A stretch of 60,818 bases of DNA from Bradyrhizobium acaciae (GTDB taxonomy: Bacteria > Pseudomonadota > Alphaproteobacteria > Rhizobiales > Xanthobacteraceae), in assembly GCF_020889785.1 (NCBI RefSeq), contig NZ_JACMYK010000032.1, positions 1 to 60,818 on the forward strand, written 5' to 3'. Below are positions 51,359 to 58,914 of this stretch, piece by piece. The notes under the pieces were generated by a model. The model saw only the letters and a list, made by a program, of their open reading frames with translations. It had not been told where the DNA came from and did not search any database. Within the stretch, counting starts at the first letter, position 1. The number at the start of each line of letters is the position of its first letter. The position numbers and the translations under genes were made by a program.

Positions 51359-54300
51359 TCTCGATCTCGGAGCCCTTCATCCGCCGGCCGGTGGGCACCA
51401 CCTTGCTGGCGATCGGGCTGTTCCTGGTCGGGATCGTCGCCTATGAGTTCCTGCCGGTGTCGTCGGTTCCGAACGTCGACTTCCCGACTATCCGGGTGTC
51501 GGCGTCCCGGCCGGGCGCCGATCCCTCTGTCATGGCCGCGACGGTTGCCGCGCCGCTGGAGCGCAAGCTCGGCACCATTTCGGGCGTCGACCAGATCACC
51601 TCGACGAGCTCGCTCGGCACGACGAGCATTCAGGTGCAGTTCTCGATCGGCCGCAACATCGATCGCGCCGCGCGCGACGTGCAGGCCGCGATCAACGCCT
51701 CGCTCGCCGACCTGCCGAGCGACCTGCCGTCGCTGCCCAAGTTCCGCAAGGCCAACCCGGCTGCGGCGCCGGTGTTCGTGCTGGCGCTGACCTCGAAGAC
51801 GATCTCGACCAGTGCGATGTACGACGTCGCCGACACCGTATTGGCGCAGCGCATCTCGCAGGTGCCGGGGGTCGGCGAGGTGACCGTCAGCGGTGCCGAC
51901 CAGCCGGCGGTACGCATCGCGCTCAATCCGGTGTCGCTGGCCAATGCCGGGATCGCGACCGATGACGTCCGGCAGGCGATCATCAATGCCAATCCGCTGG
52001 GCCCGGTCGGCATCTTCAATGGCGACCGGCTGGCCGAGACGCTCTCGATCAACAGGCAGATGCGCACTGCGGCCGAGTTCCGCGACATCGTGATCAAGAC
52101 CTCGAACGGCAGTTTCGTCCGCCTCTCTGACGTCGCCGAGGTCGAGGATTCCGTCCGCAACTCGCGCTCGATCGCCTGGTTCAACAAGCAGCCGGCAGTG
52201 CTGATCCAGATCACCAAGCAGGGCGACGCCAACGTCATCGAGACCGTCGACAGCGTCCGCAGGATGCTGCCGGAACTGAGGAAGTGGATCCCGGCCGGCG
52301 TCGAGATCTCGACGCTGGTCGATCGCACCGGAACGATCCGCGCCAGCGTCCAGGACATGCAGTTCACGCTGCTGGCGACCGCCATGCTTGTCATGGTCGT
52401 GGTGTTCGTATTCCTGCGCAGGATCGTGCCGACGATCGCCGCCGGCGTCTCGGTGCCGCTGGCGCTGGCCGGCACCTGCGCCGGGATGTGGCTCGCCGGC
52501 TTCTCGATCGACAATCTGTCGCTGATGGCGCTCGCGATCTCGGTCGGCTTCGTGGTCGACGACGCTATCGTGATGATCGAGAACATGTACCGCAATCTCG
52601 AGCAGGGCATGGCGCCGTATCCGGCCGCGGTCGAGGGCGCCAAGCAGATCGGCTTCACGGTGCTGTCGATCTCGCTGTCGTTGATCGCGGCCTTCACGCC
52701 GCTGATCTTCATGGACGGGATCGTCGGCCGGCTGCTCCGCGAATTCTCGCTGACCCTGACCTTTGCCATTATCGTGTCGACGCTGGTGTCGGTGACGATC
52801 ACGCCGATGATCTGCGCGCACTACATCAAGGAGGCGACCTCGGACCACGCCACCTGGTACGACCGTGCCATCGAGGGCGCGCTGTCGCGGGTCGTGGCGT
52901 TCTATGCGTCGACCTTGCGGAGTGTGCTCGGATACCCCTGGCTGACGATGGTGGTGTTCACCGCAACCGTCGCGCTGACGGTGGTACTCTACGTCAAGAC
53001 GCCGAAGGGCTATTTCCCGACCGACGACAGCGGTTTTGTGATCGGCTCGACGCGGGCGTCGCCGGATATCTCGTTCCAGGCGATGCTCCAGTTGCAGCAG
53101 CGGCTCGCCGACATCGTGATGGCCGATCCGGCGGTCGCCGGCATCGGCTCGTCGGTCGGCTCCGGCGGCGGCCCGGGCGGCGCCACCTCGAACCGCGGCA
53201 CCATGTTCATCAGCCTGAAGCCGCCGGAGGAGCGGGGAGGCATGTCGACCGCGCAGGTGATCGACCGGCTGCGCCGCAATTTGTTCATGGTGCCGGGCAT
53301 CCGCTTGTTCATGTTCGCCGCCCAGGACATCCGCACCGGCGGCCGGCAGAGCGATTCCGACTATCAGTACACGCTCTCTTCGACCGATCTTGATCTGTTG
53401 CAGAAATGGGCGCCCCTGGTCGCCAAGCGCATGGAGACGGTGGAGGGCATCACGGATGTCTCGTCCGATCGCGATCCCGGCGGCCTGCAGCTCAACCTCG
53501 TGATCGACCGCAAGATCGCCTCCAGCCTCGGCGTCCGCGTCCAGGACATCGACAACGCGCTCAACAACGCGTTCTCGCAGCGGCAGATCTCGTACATCTA
53601 CACGCAGCGTAACCAGTACGTCGTGGTGCTCGAGATCGATCCGAAATTCCAGAGTGATCCGTCGAACCTCGAGCGCATCTATGTCGCCGGCGCCAATGAC
53701 GTGCAGGTGCCGCTATCGGCGCTCGTGCACACCCAGCGCGGCCTGTCGGCGCTCGCGGTCTATCACTCCGGCGGTTTCCCCTCGACGACGGTGTCGTTCA
53801 ACCTGCTGCCGGACGTGCCGCTGGAGGTAGCAACGACAAACATCCAGCAGGCGGTCGACGAGCTGCATATGCCTGAGGGGATTCGCGGCAGCTTCGACGG
53901 CAATGCCGGCGACTTCAACAAGACCAGCGGGCGGCAGCCGCTGCTGATCCTTGGCGCACTGATCGCAATGTATATCGTGCTGGGGGTGCTCTACGAGAGC
54001 CTGGCGCACCCGATCACGATCATCTCGACACTGCCGTCGGCCGGCCTCGGCGCCTTGCTGGCGCTCCAGGTCACCAACACGCCACTGACGGTGATCGCCT
54101 TCGTCGGCATTATCCTGCTGATCGGCATCGTCAAGAAGAACGGCATCATGATGGTCGACTTCGCACTCGACGCGGAGCGGCATCAGGGGCTGTCGTCACG
54201 GGATGCAATCTTCGAGGCCTGCCGGGCCCGTTTCCGCCCAATCCTGATGACGACCATGGCCGCGCTGTTCGCCGGCATTCCGCTGGCGATCGCGACCGGC

Positions 54301-54459
54301 CCGGGCACCGAGCTGCGCCGGCCGCTCGGCATCACCATCATCGGTGGCCTGTTCGTGTCGCAGGTCCTGACGCTCTACACCACGCCGGTGATCTATCTGC
54401 TGATCGACCGGCTACGCCGGCGCCGCGAGCCTTCAGGCGTGCACGCGCCTGCGGAATAG
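51355..54459 (+). CDS. mdtC: RND efflux permease (MdtC-like)
   Basis: A 1034-residue RND pump with a GTG start overlapping the mdtB stop (GTGA, 51355-51358), ISISEPFIRRPVGTTLL. VGFVVDDAIVMIENMYR and IGIVKKNGIMMVD carry the proton-relay Asp pair and Lys. The paralogous relation to mdtB is obvious through the length. It completes an outer-membrane factor-adaptor-pump-pump operon. The substrate cannot be told from sequence. A GTG start is unusual here and depends on coupling to mdtB. Confidence 0.94.
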   Translation: MISISEPFIRRPVGTTLLAIGLFLVGIVAYEFLPVSSVPNVDFPTIRVSASRPGADPSVMAATVAAPLERKLGTISGVDQITSTSSLGTTSIQVQFSIGRNIDRAARDVQAAINASLADLPSDLPSLPKFRKANPAAAPVFVLALTSKTISTSAMYDVADTVLAQRISQVPGVGEVTVSGADQPAVRIALNPVSLANAGIATDDVRQAIINANPLGPVGIFNGDRLAETLSINRQMRTAAEFRDIVIKTSNGSFVRLSDVAEVEDSVRNSRSIAWFNKQPAVLIQITKQGDANVIETVDSVRRMLPELRKWIPAGVEISTLVDRTGTIRASVQDMQFTLLATAMLVMVVVFVFLRRIVPTIAAGVSVPLALAGTCAGMWLAGFSIDNLSLMALAISVGFVVDDAIVMIENMYRNLEQGMAPYPAAVEGAKQIGFTVLSISLSLIAAFTPLIFMDGIVGRLLREFSLTLTFAIIVSTLVSVTITPMICAHYIKEATSDHATWYDRAIEGALSRVVAFYASTLRSVLGYPWLTMVVFTATVALTVVLYVKTPKGYFPTDDSGFVIGSTRASPDISFQAMLQLQQRLADIVMADPAVAGIGSSVGSGGGPGGATSNRGTMFISLKPPEERGGMSTAQVIDRLRRNLFMVPGIRLFMFAAQDIRTGGRQSDSDYQYTLSSTDLDLLQKWAPLVAKRMETVEGITDVSSDRDPGGLQLNLVIDRKIASSLGVRVQDIDNALNNAFSQRQISYIYTQRNQYVVVLEIDPKFQSDPSNLERIYVAGANDVQVPLSALVHTQRGLSALAVYHSGGFPSTTVSFNLLPDVPLEVATTNIQQAVDELHMPEGIRGSFDGNAGDFNKTSGRQPLLILGALIAMYIVLGVLYESLAHPITIISTLPSAGLGALLALQVTNTPLTVIAFVGIILLIGIVKKNGIMMVDFALDAERHQGLSSRDAIFEACRARFRPILMTTMAALFAGIPLAIATGPGTELRRPLGITIIGGLFVSQVLTLYTTPVIYLLIDRLRRRREPSGVHAPAE

Positions 54460-54496
54460 GTTGAATTGTACGGCTCCGCGCGCGTATAGCGAAGCG

Positions 54497-55222
54497 ATGT
54501 CCGACCCGACCGAAGCAAAGCCAGATATTGCCGACGAGATCGAGGATTGCCCGCATTGCGGCAAGCCACTGCCGCTGTGCATCTGCGACAGCGTCACGCC
54601 GATCAAAAGCCGCATCCAGCTCCTGATCCTGATCCATCCGCAGGAGCAGGACAGGGCGCTGGGCACCGCGCGGCTGCTGGCGCGGCATTTCGAGAACGCC
54701 GTGGTCCGGATCGGGCTGTCCTGGCCGAGCCTCGCCAAGGCACTCGGCCGGCCGGTGCCCGACCCATCGCGCTGGGCGGTGCTCTATCTCGGCTCGGCCA
54801 AGGTCGAAGACCTCGATACCGATGCCGAGATCGTCGCGATCAACCGTAAGGGCGAGCTCGAGCCGCATCAGCGTGCGATCCTGTCCGACATCGAGGGCAT
54901 CGTCCTGCTCGACGGCACCTGGAGCCAAGCCAAGGCGCTTTGGTGGCGCAATGCGTGGATGCTGAAGTGCCAGCGGGTGATTCTCGGACCGAAACGGCCC
55001 TCGCGCTACGGCAAGCTGCGCCGGGAACCGAGGCGCGACGGTCTGTCGACCATCGAGGCGGCCGCGATCCTGCTGGCCGGGCTGCAGAAGCGGCCGGATA
55101 TTGCCGCAACCTTAACCGATAGTTTCGACCGGATGTTGGCGAGATTCAGCGAAGTGCAGGCCAAAATGCCGGAATTGGCGCCAAAACCCAAAAAGCGGGA
55201 CTTCCGGAAGCGCCGGCGTTAG
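54497..55222 (+). CDS. DTW domain-containing protein
   Basis: A 241-residue protein starting MSDPTEAKPDIADEIEDCPHCGKPLPLCICD. The N-terminal CPHCGKPLPLCIC cysteines form a small zinc-binding site, and VLLDGTWSQAKALWWRN carries the D-T-W-like motif (DGTW). DTW proteins of the TapT group transfer an aminocarboxypropyl group from S-adenosylmethionine to uridine in tRNA. A basic C-terminal tail (KPKKRDFRKRRR) would favour RNA binding. The frame is open to 54461; start at 54497. tRNA-Cys lies just downstream. Confidence 0.88.
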   Translation: MSDPTEAKPDIADEIEDCPHCGKPLPLCICDSVTPIKSRIQLLILIHPQEQDRALGTARLLARHFENAVVRIGLSWPSLAKALGRPVPDPSRWAVLYLGSAKVEDLDTDAEIVAINRKGELEPHQRAILSDIEGIVLLDGTWSQAKALWWRNAWMLKCQRVILGPKRPSRYGKLRREPRRDGLSTIEAAAILLAGLQKRPDIAATLTDSFDRMLARFSEVQAKMPELAPKPKKRDFRKRRR

Positions 55223-55234
55223 TTGCGCGATTGG

Positions 55235-55261
55235 TTGCCTATCGAAGAGAGGGCGTATATG
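55235..55261 (+). promoter_or_regulatory. Possible tRNA-Cys promoter
   Basis: TTGCCT (55235-55240) and TATATG (55256-55261) lie 15 bases apart and about 16 bases before the mature tRNA start. Plausible but short spacing. Confidence 0.3.
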
Positions 55262-55276
55262 AAGTCCGCCGCAAGG

Positions 55277-55350
55277 GGCCACGTGGCGGAGTGGTTACGC
55301 AACGGTCTGCAAAACCGTGTACACCAGTTCAATTCTGGTCGTGGCCTCCA
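55277..55350 (+). tRNA. tRNA-Cys (anticodon GCA)
   Basis: A 74-base gene with encoded CCA. The acceptor stem pairs GGCCACG with CGTGGCC. The anticodon arm is ACGGT-CTGCAAA-ACCGT, so the anticodon is GCA. The T-arm is CCAGTTCAATTCTGG, and the discriminator is T. Confidence 0.97.
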
Positions 55351-55393
55351 CTCATCTCATCAATGGCTTGCAGCCAACAAATGAGAAGCCGCA

Positions 55394-55576
55394 TCAGCTC
55401 GCGGCGTACCAACCTTCAGGAAACGGAATCAGCGGCCACGGCGCCTGGTTGTCATTGGCAGCACGCGGTGGCGGCTGAATGCGGGGCGAAGGCTGGGCCA
55501 CGAAATCCTCCTGAGCAACAGGCGCGATCGCCGTTCGCACGGCGTCAAGCAGCAGATCAAATTCGACTTCGCTCAT
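55394..55576 (-). CDS. Small hypothetical protein (60 aa)
   Basis: A 60-residue protein starting MSEVEFDLLLDAVRTAIAPVAQ. GGAGAG lies upstream of the ATG at 55576; the frame is open to 55612. A short amphipathic helix is followed by a proline-rich linker containing AANDNQAPWPLIPFPEGW. The AANDNQ phrase recurs in small rhizobial proteins. Convergent with tRNA-Cys. No family recognised. Confidence 0.5.
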   Translation of the reverse strand: MSEVEFDLLLDAVRTAIAPVAQEDFVAQPSPRIQPPPRAANDNQAPWPLIPFPEGWYAAS

Positions 55577-55822
55577 CGCGCTCTCCGAGGTTCGAGAGCG
55601 CCATGGTCGCAAAACTGTCTTCGGTCGGGATTGAGCGATTCGTTCGAATTTTATGAAAAGAACGATGGCGCCGGCTTTGGTTAATAAATGACTGATGACC
55701 CCTTGGGGAACCTAGGTCGGCATGGCCGCACCTCGTGTGAGACAAATCACATGTTCCGAAAAACTCTTCCCGGCAATATTCATAGCCGTCAAATATCGCA
55801 GGAATTTTAGGGAGACGTGACA

Positions 55823-55942
55823 ATGAGGGCTAACATTGCAGAACCGTCGCCAGTCGCATCTCGCATCGATCCTCGGCTCTTGCTGACATGGTTTGCCAGC
55901 AGGACAGCGCTGGGCGCCGTGGGCAGCTCCCAAACGGCGTAG
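55823..55942 (+). CDS. Putative small protein (39 aa)
   Basis: A 39-codon frame MRANIAEPSPVASRIDPRLL ending FASRTALGAVGSSQTA, preceded by AGGGAG. Its stop lies within a hairpin (55936-55954). It has a mild amphipathic helix and no signal peptide. The surrounding 430 bases contain no other candidate. Kept at low confidence because of the ribosome-binding site and following hairpin. Confidence 0.35.
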   Translation: MRANIAEPSPVASRIDPRLLLTWFASRTALGAVGSSQTA

Positions 55943-55954
55943 GTCGCCTACGCC
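55936..55954. terminator. Hairpin after the 39-codon frame
   Basis: A perfect 8-bp stem GGCGTAGG-TCG-CCTACGCC with a 3-base loop overlapping the end of the small frame. No T-run follows, so it may be a terminator or an operator-like palindrome. It lies between the small frame and the minus-strand TetR gene. Confidence 0.45.
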
Positions 55955-56009
55955 AGTTGTCTATCGCCTCTGCGCAGCGGAAATTCCCGACGCGCCTTCG
56001 CGACCGCGA

Positions 56010-56657
56010 TCATGCCAGCCTGGTGAGGTCGTCCGGCAACATGGTCTTGAATTGGGTCAGCACCTGCCGCGCCTTCTTCGGTGGCAAGGTGATCGCGTGA
56101 CGGACGGCAGCCGCGATCAGCGTCATCGTCAACCCCGAGAGCGTGGCGAGGGTGGCGGCCGGCATGTTGGGCGCAACCCGCTTGACGGTGTCGGACAACA
56201 GACCTGAGAGCACGGCCATGTCGTCTGCATCGAGCTTTTGCAGGGCACGGTCGGCCTGCGTTGCCTGCCAGATGTCGCGCATGACGGGCTCACGCATGAA
56301 CATCTCGTAGTAGCTGTCGACGATCCGGCAGAGCGCCGGGTGCAGGTCGCGTGCGGCCGCAACTTCGGCCAGATCGCGCCTGACGCAGTCACGCCCGACG
56401 GCGTTATGCCGCTCCGCCAGCGTGCCGATGATGGCGGCCTTGTCCGGGAAATATTGATAGAGCGAGCCGAATGCGACTCCGCTGCGTTCGACGATGTCGC
56501 TCATGCGGAACGCCTCGCTGCCCTTTTCCGCCATGATCTCGGTCGCGCAGGCGAGGATGCGCTCGAAGCGCTCGCGGCTCCGCTGCTGCGTCGGGGCAAG
56601 CCGCGCCAGTCCAGGCGGAGCGGCTTCCGCCGCCGGCGCGGCCTTTCGTCTCGCCAT
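56010..56657 (-). CDS. TetR/AcrR family transcriptional regulator
   Basis: A 215-residue regulator starting MARRKAAPAAEAAPPGLAR. The HTH region at about residues 25-70 has RSRERFERILACATEIMAEKG, FRMSDIVERSGVAFGSLYQYFPDKAAIIG. The C-terminal ligand domain is helical. GGAGGA precedes the ATG at 56657. It is divergently transcribed from the DUF1772 gene, and a palindrome lies between them, so it probably represses that gene and itself. The inducer is unknown. Confidence 0.9.
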   Translation of the reverse strand: MARRKAAPAAEAAPPGLARLAPTQQRSRERFERILACATEIMAEKGSEAFRMSDIVERSGVAFGSLYQYFPDKAAIIGTLAERHNAVGRDCVRRDLAEVAAARDLHPALCRIVDSYYEMFMREPVMRDIWQATQADRALQKLDADDMAVLSGLLSDTVKRVAPNMPAATLATLSGLTMTLIAAAVRHAITLPPKKARQVLTQFKTMLPDDLTRLA

Positions 56658-56719
56658 CTCTGTCCTCCGCAAACGGGATTGACGTTCCCAATACGAGAGT
56701 TTATCGCATTTTACAAACG

Positions 56720-56734
56720 CGAGTATCTCTCGCA
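56720..56734. promoter_or_regulatory. Palindromic operator candidate between TetR and DUF1772 genes
   Basis: GCGAG-TATCT-CTCGC is a perfect 5-bp inverted repeat in the 92-base divergent spacer, 16 bases before the DUF1772 ATG. A degenerate second copy (ACGAGAGTTTATCGC, about 56693-56707) lies upstream. Typical for TetR autoregulation of the divergent pair. Confidence 0.5.
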
Positions 56735-56749
56735 TTAGGGGGTGGAGCG

Positions 56750-57235
56750 ATGCGCAATATCCTGACCTCGGGCTTGCTGTGGTTTTCTGCACTCGGCTGC
56801 GGCCTGCTTGCCGGGCTTTATTTCGCGTTCTCGGCTTTCGTCATGACCGCGCTCGGTCGGATCGATCAGGCCGCCGGCATCTCGGCGATGAACGCGATCA
56901 GTGTCGACATCGTGCGCTCGCTGTTCATGCCGGTCTTCCTCGGCACCACGCTGTCCTGCGCGGCGCTGGTGGTGCTCGGCGCGCTGCGCTGGCAGGAGCC
57001 GGGTGCAATTGCGATGATTTGCGGCGGCGTCCTCTATGTGGTCGGCATGTTCATCGTCACTGTTGTCTTCAACGTGCCGCTGAACGATCAGCTTGCGGCG
57101 GTCGATCCCGCGAGCGCTGCGGCTGCGCCGGTCTGGGCGCGCTATCTGACCGACTGGACCATCTGGAACCACGTCCGGACCATCGCCTCGCTTGCGGCGA
57201 CCACGCTGTTCATTGTCGCCATCGCCGCGCGATAG
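56750..57235 (+). CDS. DUF1772 domain membrane protein
   Basis: A 161-residue membrane protein with four helices, starting MRNILTSGLLWFSALGCGLL. DUF1772 features: AGLYFAFSAFVMTALGRID, NAISVDIVRSLFMPVFLGT, VTVVFNVPLNDQLAAV and WTIWNHVRTIAS. The family includes anthrone-oxygenase-like proteins, but most bacterial members have no known reaction. GGTGGAGCG precedes the ATG. Probably controlled by the divergent TetR protein. Confidence 0.88.
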   Translation: MRNILTSGLLWFSALGCGLLAGLYFAFSAFVMTALGRIDQAAGISAMNAISVDIVRSLFMPVFLGTTLSCAALVVLGALRWQEPGAIAMICGGVLYVVGMFIVTVVFNVPLNDQLAAVDPASAAAAPVWARYLTDWTIWNHVRTIASLAATTLFIVAIAAR

Positions 57236-57307
57236 CTCTCCGAATTCAATCGGAACGGGGTGGGGCGCGCGCTTCGCATTTTGGGGCGGGTGTGCCTTCC
57301 GGGAATC

Positions 57308-57333
57308 ACGGCGCGGCGCCAATGCCGCGCCGT
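57308..57333. terminator. Strong hairpin after the DUF1772 gene
   Basis: A perfect 10-bp GC stem (ACGGCGCGGC / GCCGCGCCGT) with a 6-base loop, about 70 bases after the DUF1772 stop. Without a T-run, a factor-dependent or stabilising role is possible. Confidence 0.45.
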
Positions 57334-57403
57334 TGGGCCATCCGGGCGCCGGCGGTGCGGATGCTGGGACAGCCGGGACAGGCCTGCTTCTCTCTGGGAC
57401 GCC

Positions 57404-57432
57404 GGCAAACCCTTGCACCGCAGGGGTTTACC
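57404..57432. other. Second hairpin before tRNA-Asn
   Basis: AAACCCTTGC and GCAGGGGTTT form a 10-bp stem (one G-U) around ACC, extended by two further GG/CC pairs across a mismatch. It stands about 100 bases upstream of tRNA-Asn. Role unclear. Confidence 0.4.
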
Positions 57433-57471
57433 GTCCCGCGCTAAAGTTTCGCCGGAAGCCCATTTGGTTCT

Positions 57472-57499
57472 TTGCAAGCCCGAAAGGCTTTGTTATACG
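57472..57499 (+). promoter_or_regulatory. Promoter candidate for tRNA-Asn
   Basis: TTGCAA (57472-57477) and TATACG (57494-57499) with 16-base spacing end about 31 bases before the mature tRNA. This is a good sigma-70-like match. Confidence 0.45.
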
Positions 57500-57530
57500 C
57501 TGCCCGCTCGCGAACGTTTTGTTCGCCTAT

Positions 57531-57605
57531 TCCTCGGTAGCTCAGCGGTAGAGCATTCGACTGTTAATCGAATGGTCGCTGGTTCGAATCCAGCCCGGGG
57601 AGCCA
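57531..57605 (+). tRNA. tRNA-Asn (anticodon GUU)
   Basis: A 75-base gene with encoded CCA. The acceptor stem pairs TCCTCGG with CCGGGGA (one mismatch-type T-G). The anticodon arm is TTCGA-CTGTTAA-TCGAA, anticodon GTT. The T-arm contains GCTGGTTCGAATCCAGC. Confidence 0.97.
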
Positions 57606-57737
57606 GTTTGCTGGTCCCATCGACATCCATCACCAGATCACAAGCCTGTGGTTCGCCGCAGACAGACAAAAATCGTCGTCAAATCGACTCAATAGCCGTC
57701 GACACTTCCTTTCGCCGGGTCTTGAGAGGTGATTTTG

Positions 57738-57917
57738 ATGGCGATTAACCTGATCGACCTGTCGATGCCGCAGCCGACGCTGGTTCCGAACGATGCCCCC
57801 GACATCAGTGATGATGAGTGCGTTCGCCTGCTCGCAAAAGCGGTCGAGGAACACGATTCCGAACATCTCGACGAAGTAGCCCGCCTGATCGGCCGGCTTG
57901 CCGTCACGATCGAATAG
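57738..57917 (+). CDS. Small hypothetical protein (59 aa)
   Basis: A 59-residue protein starting MAINLIDLSMPQPTLVPND. GAGAGG lies before the ATG at 57738. The C-terminal half is an acidic amphipathic helix (DECVRLLAKAVEEHDSEHLDEVARLIGRL). No family recognised. It precedes the methyltransferase gene by 134 bases, on the same strand. Confidence 0.5.
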   Translation: MAINLIDLSMPQPTLVPNDAPDISDDECVRLLAKAVEEHDSEHLDEVARLIGRLAVTIE

Positions 57918-58051
57918 GCTGCGCGGCGGAGCGCGTTCGGGGAGCATTCTTTGCGCGCGGACGCGTGTTGCGTTTTGGCGGAGCTTGTTCCAAAAGATGG
58001 CCCTGTTCTAGCTTCTCCAGCGGCAATGCCGCGACTTGCAGGGTCCCGCCA

Positions 58052-58717
58052 ATGACCGGTTTTTCGACCGCGCGCCAGTACATGGTCGATGGTCAGGTGC
58101 GTCCGAGCGACGTGACCGATGATCGTATTCTCGATGCCATGCTGACCGTGCCGCGCGAGGTATTCGTGCCGGCCAGCAAGCAGGCGCTTGCCTATCTGGA
58201 TCTCGATCTCGATGTGACCGAGGGCGCCGCGGTGCGGCGCTACCTGATTACGCCGGCGCTGCTTGCCAGGATGCTGCAGGCCGCCGAGATCAAGGCCACC
58301 GATCGTGTGCTGGTGGTCGGCTGCGCAACGGGCTACGCCGCCGCCATCGTGGCGCGCTTTGCCGCAGAGGTCAGCGCAACCGAGGGCGATCCGGCGCTTG
58401 CCGCAAAAGCGACCGCCGCGTTGGCGCAGCTCGGCGTCCAGAATGTGACCGTCAAGACCGCAGCGGCCGCCGACGGCGATGCCGCGGGGGCGCCGTTTGA
58501 CGTCATCGTTCTCAACGGTGCCACCGCCGTTGTTCCGACCGGGCTGTTCGGCCAGCTCAAGGAGGGTGGCCGGCTGGTCGGGGTGTTCGGCCTGACGCCG
58601 CCGCCACGCGCCACCCTCGTTACTCACTCCCACGGGGATTTCGGACATCGCGAGCTGTTCGACGCCACCGCCCCCGTGCTGCCCGGGTTCGAGCAGCTTC
58701 CCGCCTTCGTCTTCTGA
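58052..58717 (+). CDS. Protein-L-isoaspartate O-methyltransferase-like protein
   Basis: A 221-residue SAM-dependent methyltransferase starting MTGFSTARQYMVDGQVRPSDV. The first conserved blocks (DDRILDAMLTVPREVFVP) and YLITPALLARMLQAAEI match PIMT. The SAM motif I is RVLVVGCATGYAAAIVARF, and FDVIVLNGATAVVP is the later core strand. The enzyme would repair isoaspartyl residues, though the alphaproteobacterial tolC-linked paralogue could have another substrate. It lies upstream of tolC, a common arrangement in Rhizobiales. The frame is open to 57818, but the conserved N-terminus starts at 58052. Confidence 0.86.
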   Translation: MTGFSTARQYMVDGQVRPSDVTDDRILDAMLTVPREVFVPASKQALAYLDLDLDVTEGAAVRRYLITPALLARMLQAAEIKATDRVLVVGCATGYAAAIVARFAAEVSATEGDPALAAKATAALAQLGVQNVTVKTAAAADGDAAGAPFDVIVLNGATAVVPTGLFGQLKEGGRLVGVFGLTPPPRATLVTHSHGDFGHRELFDATAPVLPGFEQLPAFVF

Positions 58718-58828
58718 CCGCTACCGCGCTGCGCCAGCTGAAAAAATCCCGTTCTGAATCAGAAGTGTGGCCCGTTTGCCCCATGTGAAGAGTTTCCACC
58801 GTGTTCCGTTGCGGGGTAGTTCCGTTGC

Positions 58829-58847
58829 CCTTAGCTGCGGACTAAGG
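58829..58847. promoter_or_regulatory. Inverted repeat upstream of tolC
   Basis: CCTTAG-CTGCGGA-CTAAGG, a 6-bp inverted repeat with a 7-base spacer, about 70 bases before the tolC start. It may be a regulator-binding site; the protein is not identified. Confidence 0.35.
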
Positions 58848-58914
58848 TGAGGCGGGACTCACTTCGTCTGAAGCGACCGCCGGACTGACTTGCTTGTGGG
58901 AGACGGCGACTACA

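Noticed and set aside
51256..52848. A 530-codon minus-strand frame opposite mdtC
   Set aside because: Same antisense shadow effect; charged low-complexity product and no domain.
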